Source of the DNA: Sipunculus nudus
Taxonomy: Eukaryota > Annelida > Sipuncula > Golfingiida > Sipunculidae
Reading direction: 5' to 3'
Assembly (NCBI GenBank): GCA_026874595.1
Contig: CM049306.1
Location: 92,493,642 to 92,557,641, forward strand
Length of the DNA: 64,000 nt
The notes beneath the pieces were generated by a model, which saw nothing but the letters and a program-made list of their open reading frames with translations, was not told the DNA's origin and made no database searches. The first letter of the stretch is position 1. Each line of letters starts with the position of its first letter. Of this stretch, positions 1 through 11,645 are shown one piece after another. A program made the position numbers and the translations under genes.

Positions 1-2040
1 TTCGTAACTCTTACAAGAATCAGTCTGACAGTGCCACCACTGATACGTCAAGTTGTAGGCATCCCATGTTCTTCGTAAATCTCGCATGTAATACTCCATA
101 ATACACCTTAATGAAGAATTCATATACTACACCTGATCATTAATTTATACAGTACTAATGAGAAATCCTACAATGTATTACAACTTGGGTGTTACAATAA
201 TATTTATACTGAGTGTTTGGATGGTGTAAATGATGTTATTTGGTGTTCCTGAGGTACGGGGTTTACTTGGTTGGATTTCCTTTCTTAATGTTATAATTGC
301 TATATATTATGGAACCATTTCTGAATCAGTTTTCAGAACTTATAACTGACAGTGTTAAATTGCCGTTGGATATAAACAAATTATGGAAAAAGGTGTGATT
401 TCATGAACTTTATTTGTGGAACAGGTATTCAGTATGTGTTCATGTGTGTATGTGTTTGTGGGGGGGGGGGGTACCAAGGTGGGCTCAGGGCAATTGTTTA
501 TTTGTGTGTGGGGGAAAAGGAAGAAGGGCAGTTGTTTGTGTGTGTGTTTTTTTCTGTGTAAGAGAAGGGGGGGGGGGCAGGAGGGCTCCCTGTTGAAGCT
601 ACTGTTTTCCCGTTTTTCTATAATTTGTTTCATCTCTGGATACTGTGAAACTAATAGTTATGTCTTCTGCAGAGCTAATACTAGTAATAGAGATGTTTAG
701 AATATTGCAGGTATATGACACATTATTTTGCAGCTGTCACCGATCAGGTAAATGTGACAGTGTCCTGAAATAGTACACATTAGATCTGTCAAGAACTGTG
801 TTGTCTTATGTTAGGTGAAAACATTTTCAAACAGCTATTACATTGTGTATTACATTCTTCATTGCAATATATTATATATAGAGATAATCGTATGTAGACA
901 GGCTCCTATAAATAGTTTACATCCTTTTTTCATGGGGGGGGGGGGGGGAGAGGGAGGTTGCAGGATGAAAATCTTAGAAAATGAGCACTTGTCTCCCACT
1001 GTTCTTTTCCCATGGCAAATATCTAGAAGGTGTGAAAAAAAGGGAAAGTTATTCCAGTATATCATTAACCCCAATATGAATATTTTGATTAAAAATGGTA
1101 AAAGATAAGTTTATTTATTTCTATAAATCATTATGAAAACATTTAAAACCAAATGTCCAGTGAGGTCAAAAGCTGGAAAAGAAGGTGTTTTTGTACCTTC
1201 AGAACTTAAGGGATAGCAAGGTTCCTAGCTCTGGAAAATCAAGGAAAACCTTGAAAATGAGTTCCCCTTTTTACCAGTTATGAGTAAAATGAGGGAATTT
1301 GAGGAGAAATGCCTCCAGTCCACAGAAAAATCATGAAAAAGTTTGTTTTCATAAAAATATTGAGAACCCTACAGGATAGAGCTTTGTCTGAGGTTTCGAA
1401 TAAGTAGGGTTGTGTCCAGCAAGTGTTCTTGTCATACCCTCTGTGCCTGGACAACATTAAGTTCTTACAGAAATGGGGATAAGGGGTGGACACCATTTCT
1501 TTACTTCCTCAATGCATTGTGAATCCATTAGTGATCGATTCAAAATCTTAGTCATTTGGTCAGCAGATGGCTAACATCATCACCATCTGGATGTGAGGAT
1601 ATATTCAGATGAGATTTGTATGTGTAAGATCTTGTGATTTCATCATGATGATGATGATGGCATCACAGGAACACAGGGGTGAGGCATGCACATTATGTGT
1701 TTTACAGATGATGTAGAACAAATAAAGATGGTCCAGTGATGGTTTGATGAAAAACAGATCTTTACAGATGGTGATTACATTTTGGAAGGATGTGACTGGA
1801 TGTGGTGCGAGATTATCATTAATGCAAGAAAGGGAGAGTGACAACTTTCACTTTGTAGTTTTGTAGGGAGTCAGTCCTGTAGTGTTGGGAACTGGTTGTA
1901 ATTTAATTATCAGTAAAAATTGGTTGACATCTAAAAGGGGATAATCATTTGTTCAGAAGTATGAATTTTCAGACCATATGTAGACCAGTACGTCTCAACT
2001 GATATGTGGGCCTACATCCATGCTAATAATGTCATTATCC
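1..2040. other. AT-rich non-coding stretch with three poly-G tracts
   Basis: No exon with splice signals or a recognisable product was found. The stretch holds a GT-rich, G-rich segment at about 421-580 and three G homopolymers (460-471, 567-577 and 934-948). A short ATG/ATC trinucleotide run lies at about 1637-1658. The open frames across 355-1108 come from the low-complexity G tracts and have skewed proline or glycine composition, so I do not treat them as genes. Confidence 0.6.
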
Positions 2041-2152
2041 TATAGCCTACATGTCCATACGCTCCTGAGGCAGGGGAAATCTTGCGCTTTTAAGGAAAGA
2101 AAGTGATTTTAACACTGCCTGCTGTGACCGTTTATGATCGTTTATGATACAT

Positions 2153-2536
2153 TTAGACACCAGATGGCGGTTCGTTGTCCGCTGAATAAAAAAATGTGCG
2201 TATGATGTGACAAGCAGCCATGCTGATGACGAAAAAAATGCTAAAACTTGCATAACTGAGTAACCCGGTTAAAACGGTCCAAATAGCCAAAACTGCAAGT
2301 ACAATGGCGATGGGTCTCAATACAGTGTCGTTCACAAGATCGGGTTCAGCTCTCGAATGGCATGGCTGGGACTCCGCTGCTGGGATCGGTGGAGGGAATG
2401 TGGGTTGCTTCTGGCTTTGTGGCTGTGGATGTTGTAGCTTTCCTGAAAGATCACCGACTCGGGATGGACGGTGGCGGCCTTGCGGCTCCCTGCTTGGCTT
2501 GGTGTGGCATTGCGACTGTTGGATCAGAGAACATGC
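2153..2536 (-). other. Open reading frame with two hydrophobic spans inside the CpG island, unresolved
   Basis: Read on the - strand, this frame is open for 127 codons between stops. The first half is rich in Pro and Gln; from about codon 75 it turns strongly hydrophobic (IAIVLAVLAIWTVLTGLL, then a second span containing SIFFVISMAACHII), as in a double membrane anchor. The only in-frame ATG lies late, inside the second span, and the other two frames of the same strand are also open for long stretches. The length may therefore be a by-product of base composition. I do not recognise the product. It could be a first coding exon of a - strand membrane protein, but no acceptor upstream or good GT donor at its 3' side was found. 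Confidence 0.2.
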
Positions 2537-2622
2537 TTAAGGAGCGCACAGGGCTGAGGTCTTGACTGCAGCAACCTGTAGCTGCTCAAGGAGCGTATAC
2601 TTTCTTTGGCTTGGTGACAAGC

Positions 2623-2632
2623 AGCCAATCAG
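2623..2632 (+). promoter_or_regulatory. CCAAT box (NF-Y type)
   Basis: The sequence AGCCAATCAG fits the NF-Y core CCAAT with its favoured flanks. It sits in the CpG-rich island 33 bp from a GC box. A second, reversed CCAAT (CTGATTGGAC) lies outside the island at 3041-3050. The match is seen directly; function is inferred. Confidence 0.4.
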
Positions 2633-2664
2633 ATGCCAATAAACAAACACTCGACAGGCATCCA

Positions 2665-2674
2665 GGCTCCGCCC
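2665..2674 (+). promoter_or_regulatory. GC box (Sp1/KLF type)
   Basis: GGCTCCGCCC matches a GC-box core and is rare in this AT-rich window. Its closeness to the CCAAT box supports a promoter reading of the island. Confidence 0.35.
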
Positions 2675-2770
2675 ATAGCTGCACTTCAGGCGCCGCTTGA
2701 TGACAATTTATGGTCAAATTTTAATTGCTCCCTCTGCATTCTCGCATCATCGAACGATTCGATAATGACA

Positions 2771-4500
2771 TTTTGACTATTTTAGCCTAGCCATGTATCT
2801 GTTGTCTGCAGAACTGAAACCAGCCAGCGAGGTGTGCATGCAGCCTTTGTTGTTACGTTTCATTTGAATTACATGTGTGGCCATGCAAGGCCCTAAGCAA
2901 ACCACGTCTGGGGCCTTTCTCTATGAGCCTGTGGCCTGTTCAGACAGTAAAAGGGTGATGAGCTGTCACTCAAAACAAAATGAACAACATTGGCTCTGTG
3001 TATTCCTCCCTTGGCTGTGTCTTCCAGCACAAGGTCTAATCTGATTGGACAAAAATACAGTGCTCCCCTCTGGTGTAGCAATTCAGGATACGGGCTTACG
3101 ATAACAGCACTTACGATATAGGTAGTAGGCCTATAGGTATAAAGCGCTGTGTAAAGAGCGTAACATATCTATATAGTAACTTAGGAATTCAGTTTTTTAG
3201 TAAGCACAGACTTTCTGTAGGTTGCGTGTATAATAAAAGCACACATTTCCTCATTGCAAAGCCTATTTTATGTGCAAAAATTTCCATTCGATTATGGCAC
3301 TATAAGATCAATCCTCCACATCTTTTGCATCAACCAGACCGATCATCGACTATAATCGGATCATCAGCCCATCACAACAGTCAAGGTTAACAGTATAAAT
3401 AAGATCCTGTTGCAGATCCACAGTCAGCTAGAAAAGCTCATTAGCTGACCAGTGTCCATCTCCACTTAATTAACTGTGATTAGTGAAGCAGGCCTGGGAT
3501 GCTCAAATGGTTGCAGCTGACCGCCCAGACTCAGTATAGTAAACTTGAACATAAACTCTAGTACACAGTTGGGTGGCATTGCTGTCAAATACCACTCCCC
3601 CCTGACAGTTTGTATATGTGATAAGCTGTGATGTGAGCTTGCTGACAGAGCCATGAGCTGACCCAGTGACTGCCGCAGGGCCTGTGGAGTGATGATAAGG
3701 GTTTAGGGGGTAGCTTGACCAGCCCCCCTGTCCTCCTCTGATCCTGGCAGCTATCATCAGGACCTGACACAGGGAGGTACTCTCTCAGGATCAGTGTTTA
3801 CTTAGGTTGAAGCAGAGATGGAGATACTAGCGTAGTATATGACTGTGGCAAACCTAACTACCTGGACACCCCTTCCTTAGGGACACCTTCAGATTATTGG
3901 ACATACCTTTACAGCAGTCCATAATCACAAACCGCTTCTGACCAACTGACTGTCCCAGGTGCTAATCTTTGCTTCAGCCAGAAGGGTTGAAATATGGTGT
4001 ATGGTTAATAATGAAAGTGTATGAGAGGGAAGTTTAGGGATATACCCCATTTGATTAATCCAACTTTGATCAGATATGATGTACATGCAGTTTGATTTGC
4101 AAAATCAGAGTCCATTTGAATAACAACTCTGAACAAGCTCTGTTGGCTTTCTGTATACCTAATGTAAATAAGCTACATTTTAAAAAGCATAAAATGTTAT
4201 ATACTACTGATCATACATGTGTTAAACATGATATATACTACCTAGGGTTAAATATGATCTGCCTTTTAGAAAGTTAAGAATGAATGTTTTTTGGTCAGTA
4301 GACAATATTCATTAAATAATTCATACTCTACACCTGCAGAATACAATATGAATTCATTGCTATGTATAACATGAATTACATCCAATATGGACTTCCAATG
4401 TTCCAATGCCACGGTGGTATTTGTGTGGGAGTTGGTATTGTGTGGCTGAATATTCCTCTTATATATGTAAACATTGATTTTAGCAGCATGCAACCATAAC
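2771..4500. other. Non-coding stretch, no gene seen
   Basis: No supported exon. The sequence from 3850 to 3910 (CTGGACACCCC, then TTAGGGACACC and ATTGGACATACC) resembles the short chained units of the MITE-like family clearer at 38.4-39.1 and 58.2-58.5 kb, and may be a degraded fragment. The open frames at 3466-3770 share no splice signals and are not called. Confidence 0.5.
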
Positions 4501-4527
4501 TGATTGACAAGCAGTTTTTGGTTTCAG

Positions 4528-4667
4528 ACAGTGCTGGCGTATCTGACCAGTCATCTGATTACTTCATGCATTATTTATACCATCTCCTCACGCAGAATAT
4601 CAAAGACCTCGCTAGAAAATCAACAGCTAATAATAGCAGACTCTGCAACCCCATCAGGGCCCTTAGG
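4528..4667 (+). CDS. Candidate internal exon, product not recognised
   Basis: A pyrimidine-rich acceptor (TTTTTGGTTTCAG) ends at 4527. After two bases completing a split codon there are 46 open codons, ending in AGG before GTGATA, which would serve as a weak donor. The frame encodes a mixed, globular-looking peptide containing DYFMHYLYHLLTQNIKDLAR. I do not recognise it. It begins in the same phase as the exon at 21021 and ends in phase 0, so the two could not be joined directly in order. The opposite strand is also open here, which weakens the case. It may be a real exon, a TE fragment or chance. Confidence 0.25.
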
Positions 4668-4807
4668 GTGATAACGCCCCCCACTTGGTACCCTGCCAGG
4701 TCCAGATCAGACTGACTGACAACTGGACGTGGGTAGTGTTCTGGTTCATGTTCAGGGTTTTCTTTGATATATGTATGTATGTGGGGGGAGATGTCACAGT
4801 TGAAGCA

Positions 4808-4872
4808 TCCAGGTGGGTGGGAGGTTTGGTCATCTCCACAGGAGGGCTTGGTCATATTCCACTGTGACGATG
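4808..4872. repeat. Diverged direct repeat, copy 1
   Basis: This segment, built around CTCCACAGGAGGGCTTGGTC, matches 5405-5465 (CTCCACAGGTGGGCTTGGTC) with small gaps. Both copies run into a GTGAC...GATG motif. The copies lie about 595 bp apart in the same orientation, so they are either two copies of a dispersed element or an old duplication. Confidence 0.5.
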
Positions 4873-5404
4873 CCCTTCCTAAACTCTTCTTGTATACAGA
4901 GTTGGAACTTTGTTTGGAAGGTACAGACCACCACTGCCCACCAGTGCCACCAGTTTACACAAGTGTTCTTGGCCATTTTTTGACCATTTGTTATGTTATT
5001 ATTTTTGCATGAAGTGTTGGCATATTTCAGCAAAGGATAGAAAGCTAAATTATATTATGTACTCTAAGAAGTTGCAAATTTGATTGCTATGTCTAAATAT
5101 TTACAGAAAGGCATTACTTCACAGCTTTGGTGGAAATTAAGTGGTCAGTCCATTGAAGTATACACTTGTAGGTCTATAAGACAAAAATCTAAAATACCAA
5201 AGAAATATCTTTATCTTTTACTACTTTTAAAAACTTATTTTTCGATACCTCAATAAGATTCTGGTTATAGGAATATGGAAGACTTGAGAATAGTCCATTA
5301 AAGGTTGATGTAAACAGGCCTGCTGGGTCTATATCTCCTAAAAAATACAGGCCCAAGAAAAATATGCAGGCCACTGTCTTGTGGGGCACCTGAAAATGTT
5401 GAGC

Positions 5405-5465
5405 TCCAGTGGGATGGTTGGCCAGCTCCACAGGTGGGCTTGGTCACAGTGACAGGGCAGTGATG
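5405..5465. repeat. Diverged direct repeat, copy 2
   Basis: Partner of the segment at 4808-4872, sharing the CTCCACAGG-GGGCTTGGTC core. No coding function is evident. Confidence 0.5.
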
Positions 5466-7700
5466 CTGTCAATCTTAACTCATCTGTGTCCCTGTGTAAC
5501 TCATCACACTGACTGTGAGGAGAAATTTACGGCTTCATCACCTCATCACGTCATGTCTCCGGGCTTTATGAGAACTCATAAACCTTCACAGTTTATAGGT
5601 GGCTTCTGGGCATGTTGCCATTGCATCAGATTGATTCTTCAAGGGCAAATTCTGTTTGAAGCTATATAGTGCAATAGATGTTTGTATAATCCACTTTCCC
5701 CTCTCCCCCTTCCACACACCAGAAAATATCTCTGTTACAAAAAGTATATACCTTTTCTTCATACAACAGGTCTACAATATTTTTTGTGACATATCCTGTA
5801 TATATGTCTCATTACATTGAAGGTATCCCATCCTTTTGCACCTTTTATAGTGTATTTTATATTTGAGTTTACTACAGAAGTAATATAGATAAGGGGTTTC
5901 TTTCCATCCATTTTGATCAGTTCATTCATCAGTAATGTGGTTACCAGTACCAGTAAGTTGGATGTCAGTTAGACTAAAATTCCCTATAAACTGTATACTA
6001 ATGGCCCCAGAATATTGGTGTCCCCACCAGGTACCAGTAACAAACACGTGTACATCATCAAGGGACAACTGTCACTGTCATCATTCTGATTCATGCCTGT
6101 ATGGTTTCACAGAATATCTCAAAGACCACAGAATGTTACATTTAGCACTTTGGGTGATTTGCCAGGGATAGAAACAGGTTTCTGACTGTGGTTACATCCT
6201 CATGACCTCTCCAGCCAAGGTAACAGCATTGTGTGGGGGCCAGAAATTTACATTTCTTAGCAATTGACATGCTGACCATCTGTGCAAAAAGGGACAAGGG
6301 GTTTACCTGAAGGTTCAAGCATTGAAAATGGGAGCTGATTTCTTGACATATAATCTGTTAATGTTTGTCACTAGCATGTCACCAATCACTCAGTTGAGAA
6401 ATCCTTTGTTGAAATGTTAAAGGCATGTTTGTGATGTTTTTCCTGTAACCATTTTAAATGACAAGTACTGTTAGATAACCAAAGAAATATGAAATTGTGA
6501 TTTTACTTATTTCCAAGAAATAATTGGTATAAAAAAAGAAATACATTAAATGGATTATCTCCATTAAACTGTGAAACGGGAATTTTTTTTTTTTAATTTA
6601 ATCCCAGTTACTTGTGATCATATTATTGTAGCATTATCTTTTTTTATCAGATATTTATGACTAATTATACATTTAACTTTGTGGTTATACCAGGTCTTGC
6701 AAGTCAAATGTTGAGTCCTATGTATAACTATAGTCTGTTTCACCACCTGCTGTCCACCTGTTTTTTGTAGATGATTAACTTAAAAGTTTATATTTTTCAA
6801 TAATTTCCAAGAAAACAACATATGGAAGTAACAACCTAACATGGCAATTAGGAATCTTACAATAAATCCCCCTTTATGTTTCACAACATTTTAGTCTCTT
6901 TATCTGATCTGGCAGATATGATGTGTCCCTTCCTAAGTAGCCATCTTTTTTTAGCTGGTTATATTTTTTAGAGTGTTTACATGATATCACCAAATCAGCT
7001 GTCAGTTGAGGCTGTTTTTGCATGTGACCAATGACCTTGGTCAGTGGGTCTGATATGTTGTAAAATGTAGACTGATTTCTCATATTTTCAAATAATTCTG
7101 TGTCTTAAATAAGGTGTTAGGAAGGTATTTATTTACCTTGTTGAAAATTAGGTCCTTTAATTCTCTACTCTACACTACAATTGTTTCCCTTGAAATGTAA
7201 CTATTAAAAATTTTCATAGCAAAAAACAGGTGGACATGAGGGGATGAAATGGACTATAGCTTTAGCCTTGGGTCGCTGTATATCTTACAATTTAGTCTTT
7301 AACCACATTCCTGCTGGTTTCCTAGTTCTAAAACTATTCCTTTGATATTGATAAGTTACCATAAATATCAATTAAATCAGATTTATAAAGACCCTAAAGA
7401 TTAAAAATACTAGTCTACCGACTTATAAACACCAAAATAAACCACGGATTGAGCGTATTGATGGTAATCATATGCCAGAAATCTTTAGTATTTAACTTCA
7501 TTTATATGTTCACAAGTGAACTCAAGGACCAGTAAATTTGGTGTATCACTGTACTTCTGTTATAAGTCTGGAGTTGCTTGAGAAGAATCAAGTCCTTGAG
7601 CTCCTAGTTACTTAAGTACTTGCATGTTTCTATGTTTGTTATCCAGGTTATGGAAAGTACTGAAAATGCTTTATATTATGTCTCTCCTTAGTCTCCTAAA
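5466..7700. other. Non-coding stretch, nothing recognised
   Basis: AT-rich, without a supported exon, RNA gene or clear repeat. Short open frames have no splice context and no recognisable peptide. Confidence 0.5.
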
Positions 7701-7701
7701 C

Positions 7702-7745
7702 AGGGGCGGATGCAGGATTTTGGATTGACCCCCCCCCCCTTCAGA
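7702..7745. repeat. Dispersed GGGGCGGATxCAGGATTT motif with C-tract
   Basis: CAGGGGCGGATGCAGGATTT is followed by an 11-base C homopolymer at 7729-7739. Related sequences occur at 20207-20240 (CAGATCCAGGATTT, then GGAGGGGTCC) and 42625-42669 (CAGGGCAGATCCA, then 15 G). The association of this motif with G or C tracts suggests a short dispersed repeat family rather than three chance events. Confidence 0.4.
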
Positions 7746-10700
7746 TCAGCCACTTTCCATACAATATGAAACATACCAGTCTTAACTTCATTTTTATTCT
7801 GGTAGAAGCATATTTTTTAAAGTTTTTGTAATTGTGAGTTCTTTAAAAATGACTGTGTAATTAGAGTATCTGGGCATTCCCTTATCTGCAGATTGCACCT
7901 GTTCCTTAATTTCATAAGTAAGCTGGATCTTATTGATATGAAGTTACATTTACTGCATGTACACCATCAGACACAAACACACACTGAAAAAGATGGTCTG
8001 CACTAAGTGTGACTCATTTGATAATCTCAAGATAAGTCACTTGGAATGGATGAGTATTAGTGTAATTTAAATGTAGAATATAGAATATAAAGGGGTACAA
8101 AATTAAATAAAAATTAAAATAAATTTAATACATAAAATTAATGAAAATTTATTTAAATGTACAAATAAATGTCATTATGGCAATTTTACTTATTAATGTT
8201 AATATTATAATTTTCAGCATGATTAATCAATAAAACAAGGAGACTGAAGCGTTGAGAATCATGTACAATACTAAGGTATTGTGATTTTGTATATTGACAA
8301 CCATACTGAGTGTCAACAATACATGATGCTAGGATGGATTCAGGGTAACAAGGACAGATTCAGGGTAAGGGTCACAGATGACTCAGTAACGGAAATCTGT
8401 GACAGTCTCAGATCTGCGGAAGAAACAGCTGCTTTGATAGCATTACTTACATTAGTTACTGTGGGTCACATGATGTAGTCATGTGATTGGTCTCATAATG
8501 CACTTCAATGACTTCACCATCAGAGGCACTGGGTCAGAGAGGGACTGGATAATATTACAGGAAATCCCCCTGAGTGTGTGTAACCTTGAGAGAAAGTGTT
8601 CCAATTATATATGGGTGTATTGAGGTGATAAGATGTTTGAAATATCAGTCACTTTCTGTTTTGAGGATTCTTTCCTCTGTCAGTATTATTAAAGTAAAAA
8701 GGCAGTTTAGCTTGTTTGAATCCGGGCACACACTAATGTGTGATATTCAAATAAAAAGATACCTTGTTGTTCAGGATTGTGTTCGTCTTAGGCATTTATA
8801 AGAAAATATATGAAAATATATTTAATAAATCACAGAAATTTTAATATATATAGACATGTCACATATTTGTCATTTGAATTCATGAATGAATGTTTGTGTA
8901 TTGAATTTGTAACTATTGTTAATGAAATTTTGAACATTGAGTAGCTCTTGTTGCGTGATAAAATTTAAACATATATAATAAAATTTATAAAAAAGAAATT
9001 ATAAGCTTTATATTATAAGTTACAATTTCTTTATTGTATTGTGCTGTATGTGGCCAATGGTTTTCAGTTTACTTGTTGCAATGAACCTGGCATATTTTGC
9101 TGAGATAATTAGGACAATAAATTGATACATTACTATTTAAGGGTACTGTACAGTATTTCTTCTTATTGAAACTGCACCTCCATTTTCAACCACACCTACC
9201 AGTAGATTAAATCCCAGATGAATCCTGCTGGACAGTCAGATACCAAAAACACCCATTTAAAATGCATCCAGTGCTCACAACAAAATGTGACAGGTTTCAT
9301 TTTCAGAAAATGTCCATATGAAAGGTACATAGGAAGCCTGGTTCCAAAATTTGATTGTCTGTATCAAACTGCAGTTTAAAAAAAGAAGAAATATGGTACT
9401 ACATTTTTGGAGATGGTCAAAATCAGGGGGTGTCCATACCAGGGGTTCTGCACAAAATAGACAGAGTGTTTGGTGTCCTGTCTGTTGTGTACTCATTACA
9501 TTAACAATTTATAAATAGCAGAGCTGTGAATAATTTGATTGATATTAAACTAGTGTTAAATGCTAGTGAGGCTCATGGGTAGCCTTATGTTTTATCCAAC
9601 AGAATACCTCGCATAGCTGTGACCAGAAATCCCTGAGTACCTCTTTTTATTCCCTATTCGCGGTGAGTTCACACTCTAGCTACAGTAACGTTACCTAATC
9701 ATGCCTGGTAAATAATATTTACATGAATGCCCACTGTTGTTTTATATGGGCTGTGCGTGGTATCTCTGGTGTTATCTCTGGTTGACTATTTAAGCTCAGT
9801 TGGTGATAATTTATTCATGATGTTGTGTTATGTTTCATGCTCCCTGTAACTGCTTAGGGTAGAGTTATGTAAACAAAGTTTACTCTCATTTTTAAGGCAC
9901 TCCTCTTATTATTAATTTAATAATCTCCATTTGGTTCTTTATAATTAGGAATCCACATCTGTTAATCAAATTTAAAATGTTGGGTTTCAGAAATAGCAGC
10001 TTTATTGGAGGTATTGAGAATTGAGAATTGTATTGAGAATTACACATACCTATCAAAACTGTCTTATTTTATTTAACTCCCCTAGAAAAACCATGTATCT
10101 GACATATTTGTCGTGACTTTGAAACTTTTATGCTAAAAACAGATGTAAGACAGGATTATGGGCATTTACCATACACTTTGTCATTTTGAACAACTATATA
10201 TCGTCATTTTCAAACTTGGTAAGTATATTGGGAAAACAAAAGCCATGTAGGTCAAACTTGCATTTTAGACAGGGCAATATTTGGCCATTTTAAAACTTTA
10301 AAACTAGGACAGGCAGATATGATGTCCCCATGGATCTTTCACAGTTTGTGAGTACAGGACACTAGATATATTTGTGTTGCCAGTACAAAGCCCTCTTTAA
10401 ATTTTAAACATATCTTTGGACAAATTTTGTGTAAATTTTCAAGATTACCATCATCTTGTATGTCTACCGGTACCTCTTTGGTTGTAAAATGTATTACCAC
10501 CTAGAAATTTGAATTCTTATTCATGCAAGCCATTCACTTATTTGGCCCATATTCCCAGGTTCATTCATGCATAAGTATCCCATATGTTACAGCATTTATC
10601 CCTTAATCTCTTATATTTTCTTATATTTCTTTTACTTTACAATCAAGTTTTCAATATAAATGTTAATATTGGATACTTACTGTCATATAGACCTACTATT

Positions 10701-11510
10701 ATTGGAAAAATTCAAGTCCTTTGTAGAACTGTATATTTAAGGGTTGCAGTCATACAGCTGTCTAAATAACAGTATAAACATTTCTTTATCACTTAAAGAT
10801 GATACCTGAGAAAGTTCATTTGTGGCAAGTTACCAAGTAAAACATGATGGCTCAGTGAAAACTCCTATATTTTTCATATATATTTGTTTTGAAAATTCCT
10901 GTAAACTCCTTTATAGTATTAGTCCTCAAGTGCATCTATATAATTCCTATATTTCTTCTGGAGCCTGGCTGAATCCCAGCTGATTTGAAAGACTGGGAAT
11001 ATGCCTTTTGTAGAGACATAAACAAAGAGTCTTGTAGCCATGCTTGACATGCATAACCTTATGTGTTATTTGCATAATAAATTGCATGCAAATGAATAAT
11101 GTGCACTGAACCAGGTAATTTGGAATATGATGAATAGTGGCCTTTTCTTAGTTTTCTTAAGTAACAGTACAACTTATTTTAAGAATATGCGACCTAATTT
11201 AGATTTAGTGGTGTGAGAATGAACCTTGTTCTCATAGAATTGTATTGACCTCGCATGCTGCCAGGCAGTGAAGTAGACCATATATCATACTAATGCCCTT
11301 AACTATAAGGGTCAAGGCTACCCAGCCCATCATTTTATGGAAATGTTAAATAATTTTTTTAAGAGAGGACATTAGTGCATATTAAACTAGTGAGAAATCT
11401 GCATTCTAATGAATGCAAGCCTCGGCCATTCGCTTATTCATCTGATATTGCCAGGTTCATTTGTGCTTAAATTAAGTGACGTTAGATATGTTACTATCCC
11501 TTTATGATGT
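7746..11510. other. Non-coding stretch, one hairpin, no gene
   Basis: Very AT-rich. An imperfect palindrome lies at 8990-9034, where AAAGAAATTATAAG pairs with CTTATAAT...TTTCTTT across a TATA-rich centre. No exon, RNA gene or mobile element end was recognised. A GGTAAGTAT string at 10217 looks like a donor, but the sequence before it does not look coding. Confidence 0.5.
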
Positions 11511-11645
11511 ATCTGGATCTGGACCATAGGCCGGATCCACACCAAAATCCAATCAATTCTTCACTGATCCATTCCCAAAATGTCCTGAAAATTTTATGAG
11601 ATTCCATTCATGATTGAAATATACCCTCCTGACAGAAGCAAACAT
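11511..11645. mobile_element. Dispersed repeat copy (GGATCC-rich, ends near ACCCTCC)
   Basis: The reverse complement of this segment is plainly related to 23666-23850: both have an AATGGAATC or AGAATCCAATG part, TTTCAGGACATT, and TTTTGGTGTGGATC. The two copies therefore lie in opposite orientation about 12 kb apart. Repeats with this look are common in molluscs as far as I recall; the class (SINE, LINE tail or DNA element) is not decided by what can be seen here. Confidence 0.55.

Larger units (their letters stand above)
2050..2770. promoter_or_regulatory. CpG-rich island, candidate promoter or first-exon region
   Basis: CpG dinucleotides are plainly more frequent here than in the surrounding DNA, where they are scarce. 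The GC content is also the highest of any long segment. It contains a CCAAT box in good NF-Y context (2623-2632), a GC box (2665-2674) and CAGATGGCGG at 2161-2170, which resembles a YY1 site. In invertebrates with gene-body methylation, CpG retention often marks unmethylated transcription starts; that is general knowledge, and its use here is inference. The island could drive the + strand gene whose exon lies at 21021, giving an intron of about 18 kb, or a - strand gene leaving the left edge. No first exon with a good donor was found on either strand, so direction is unresolved. Confidence 0.45.

Noticed and set aside
355-1108. Overlapping open frames with poly-Gly or poly-Pro around the G tracts
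   Set aside because: They are produced by homopolymer G runs, have no splice or start context and no recognisable domain.
10140-10225. Possible exon before GGTAAGTAT
   Set aside because: Good donor string, but the upstream sequence is AT-rich with no acceptor and no coding look.
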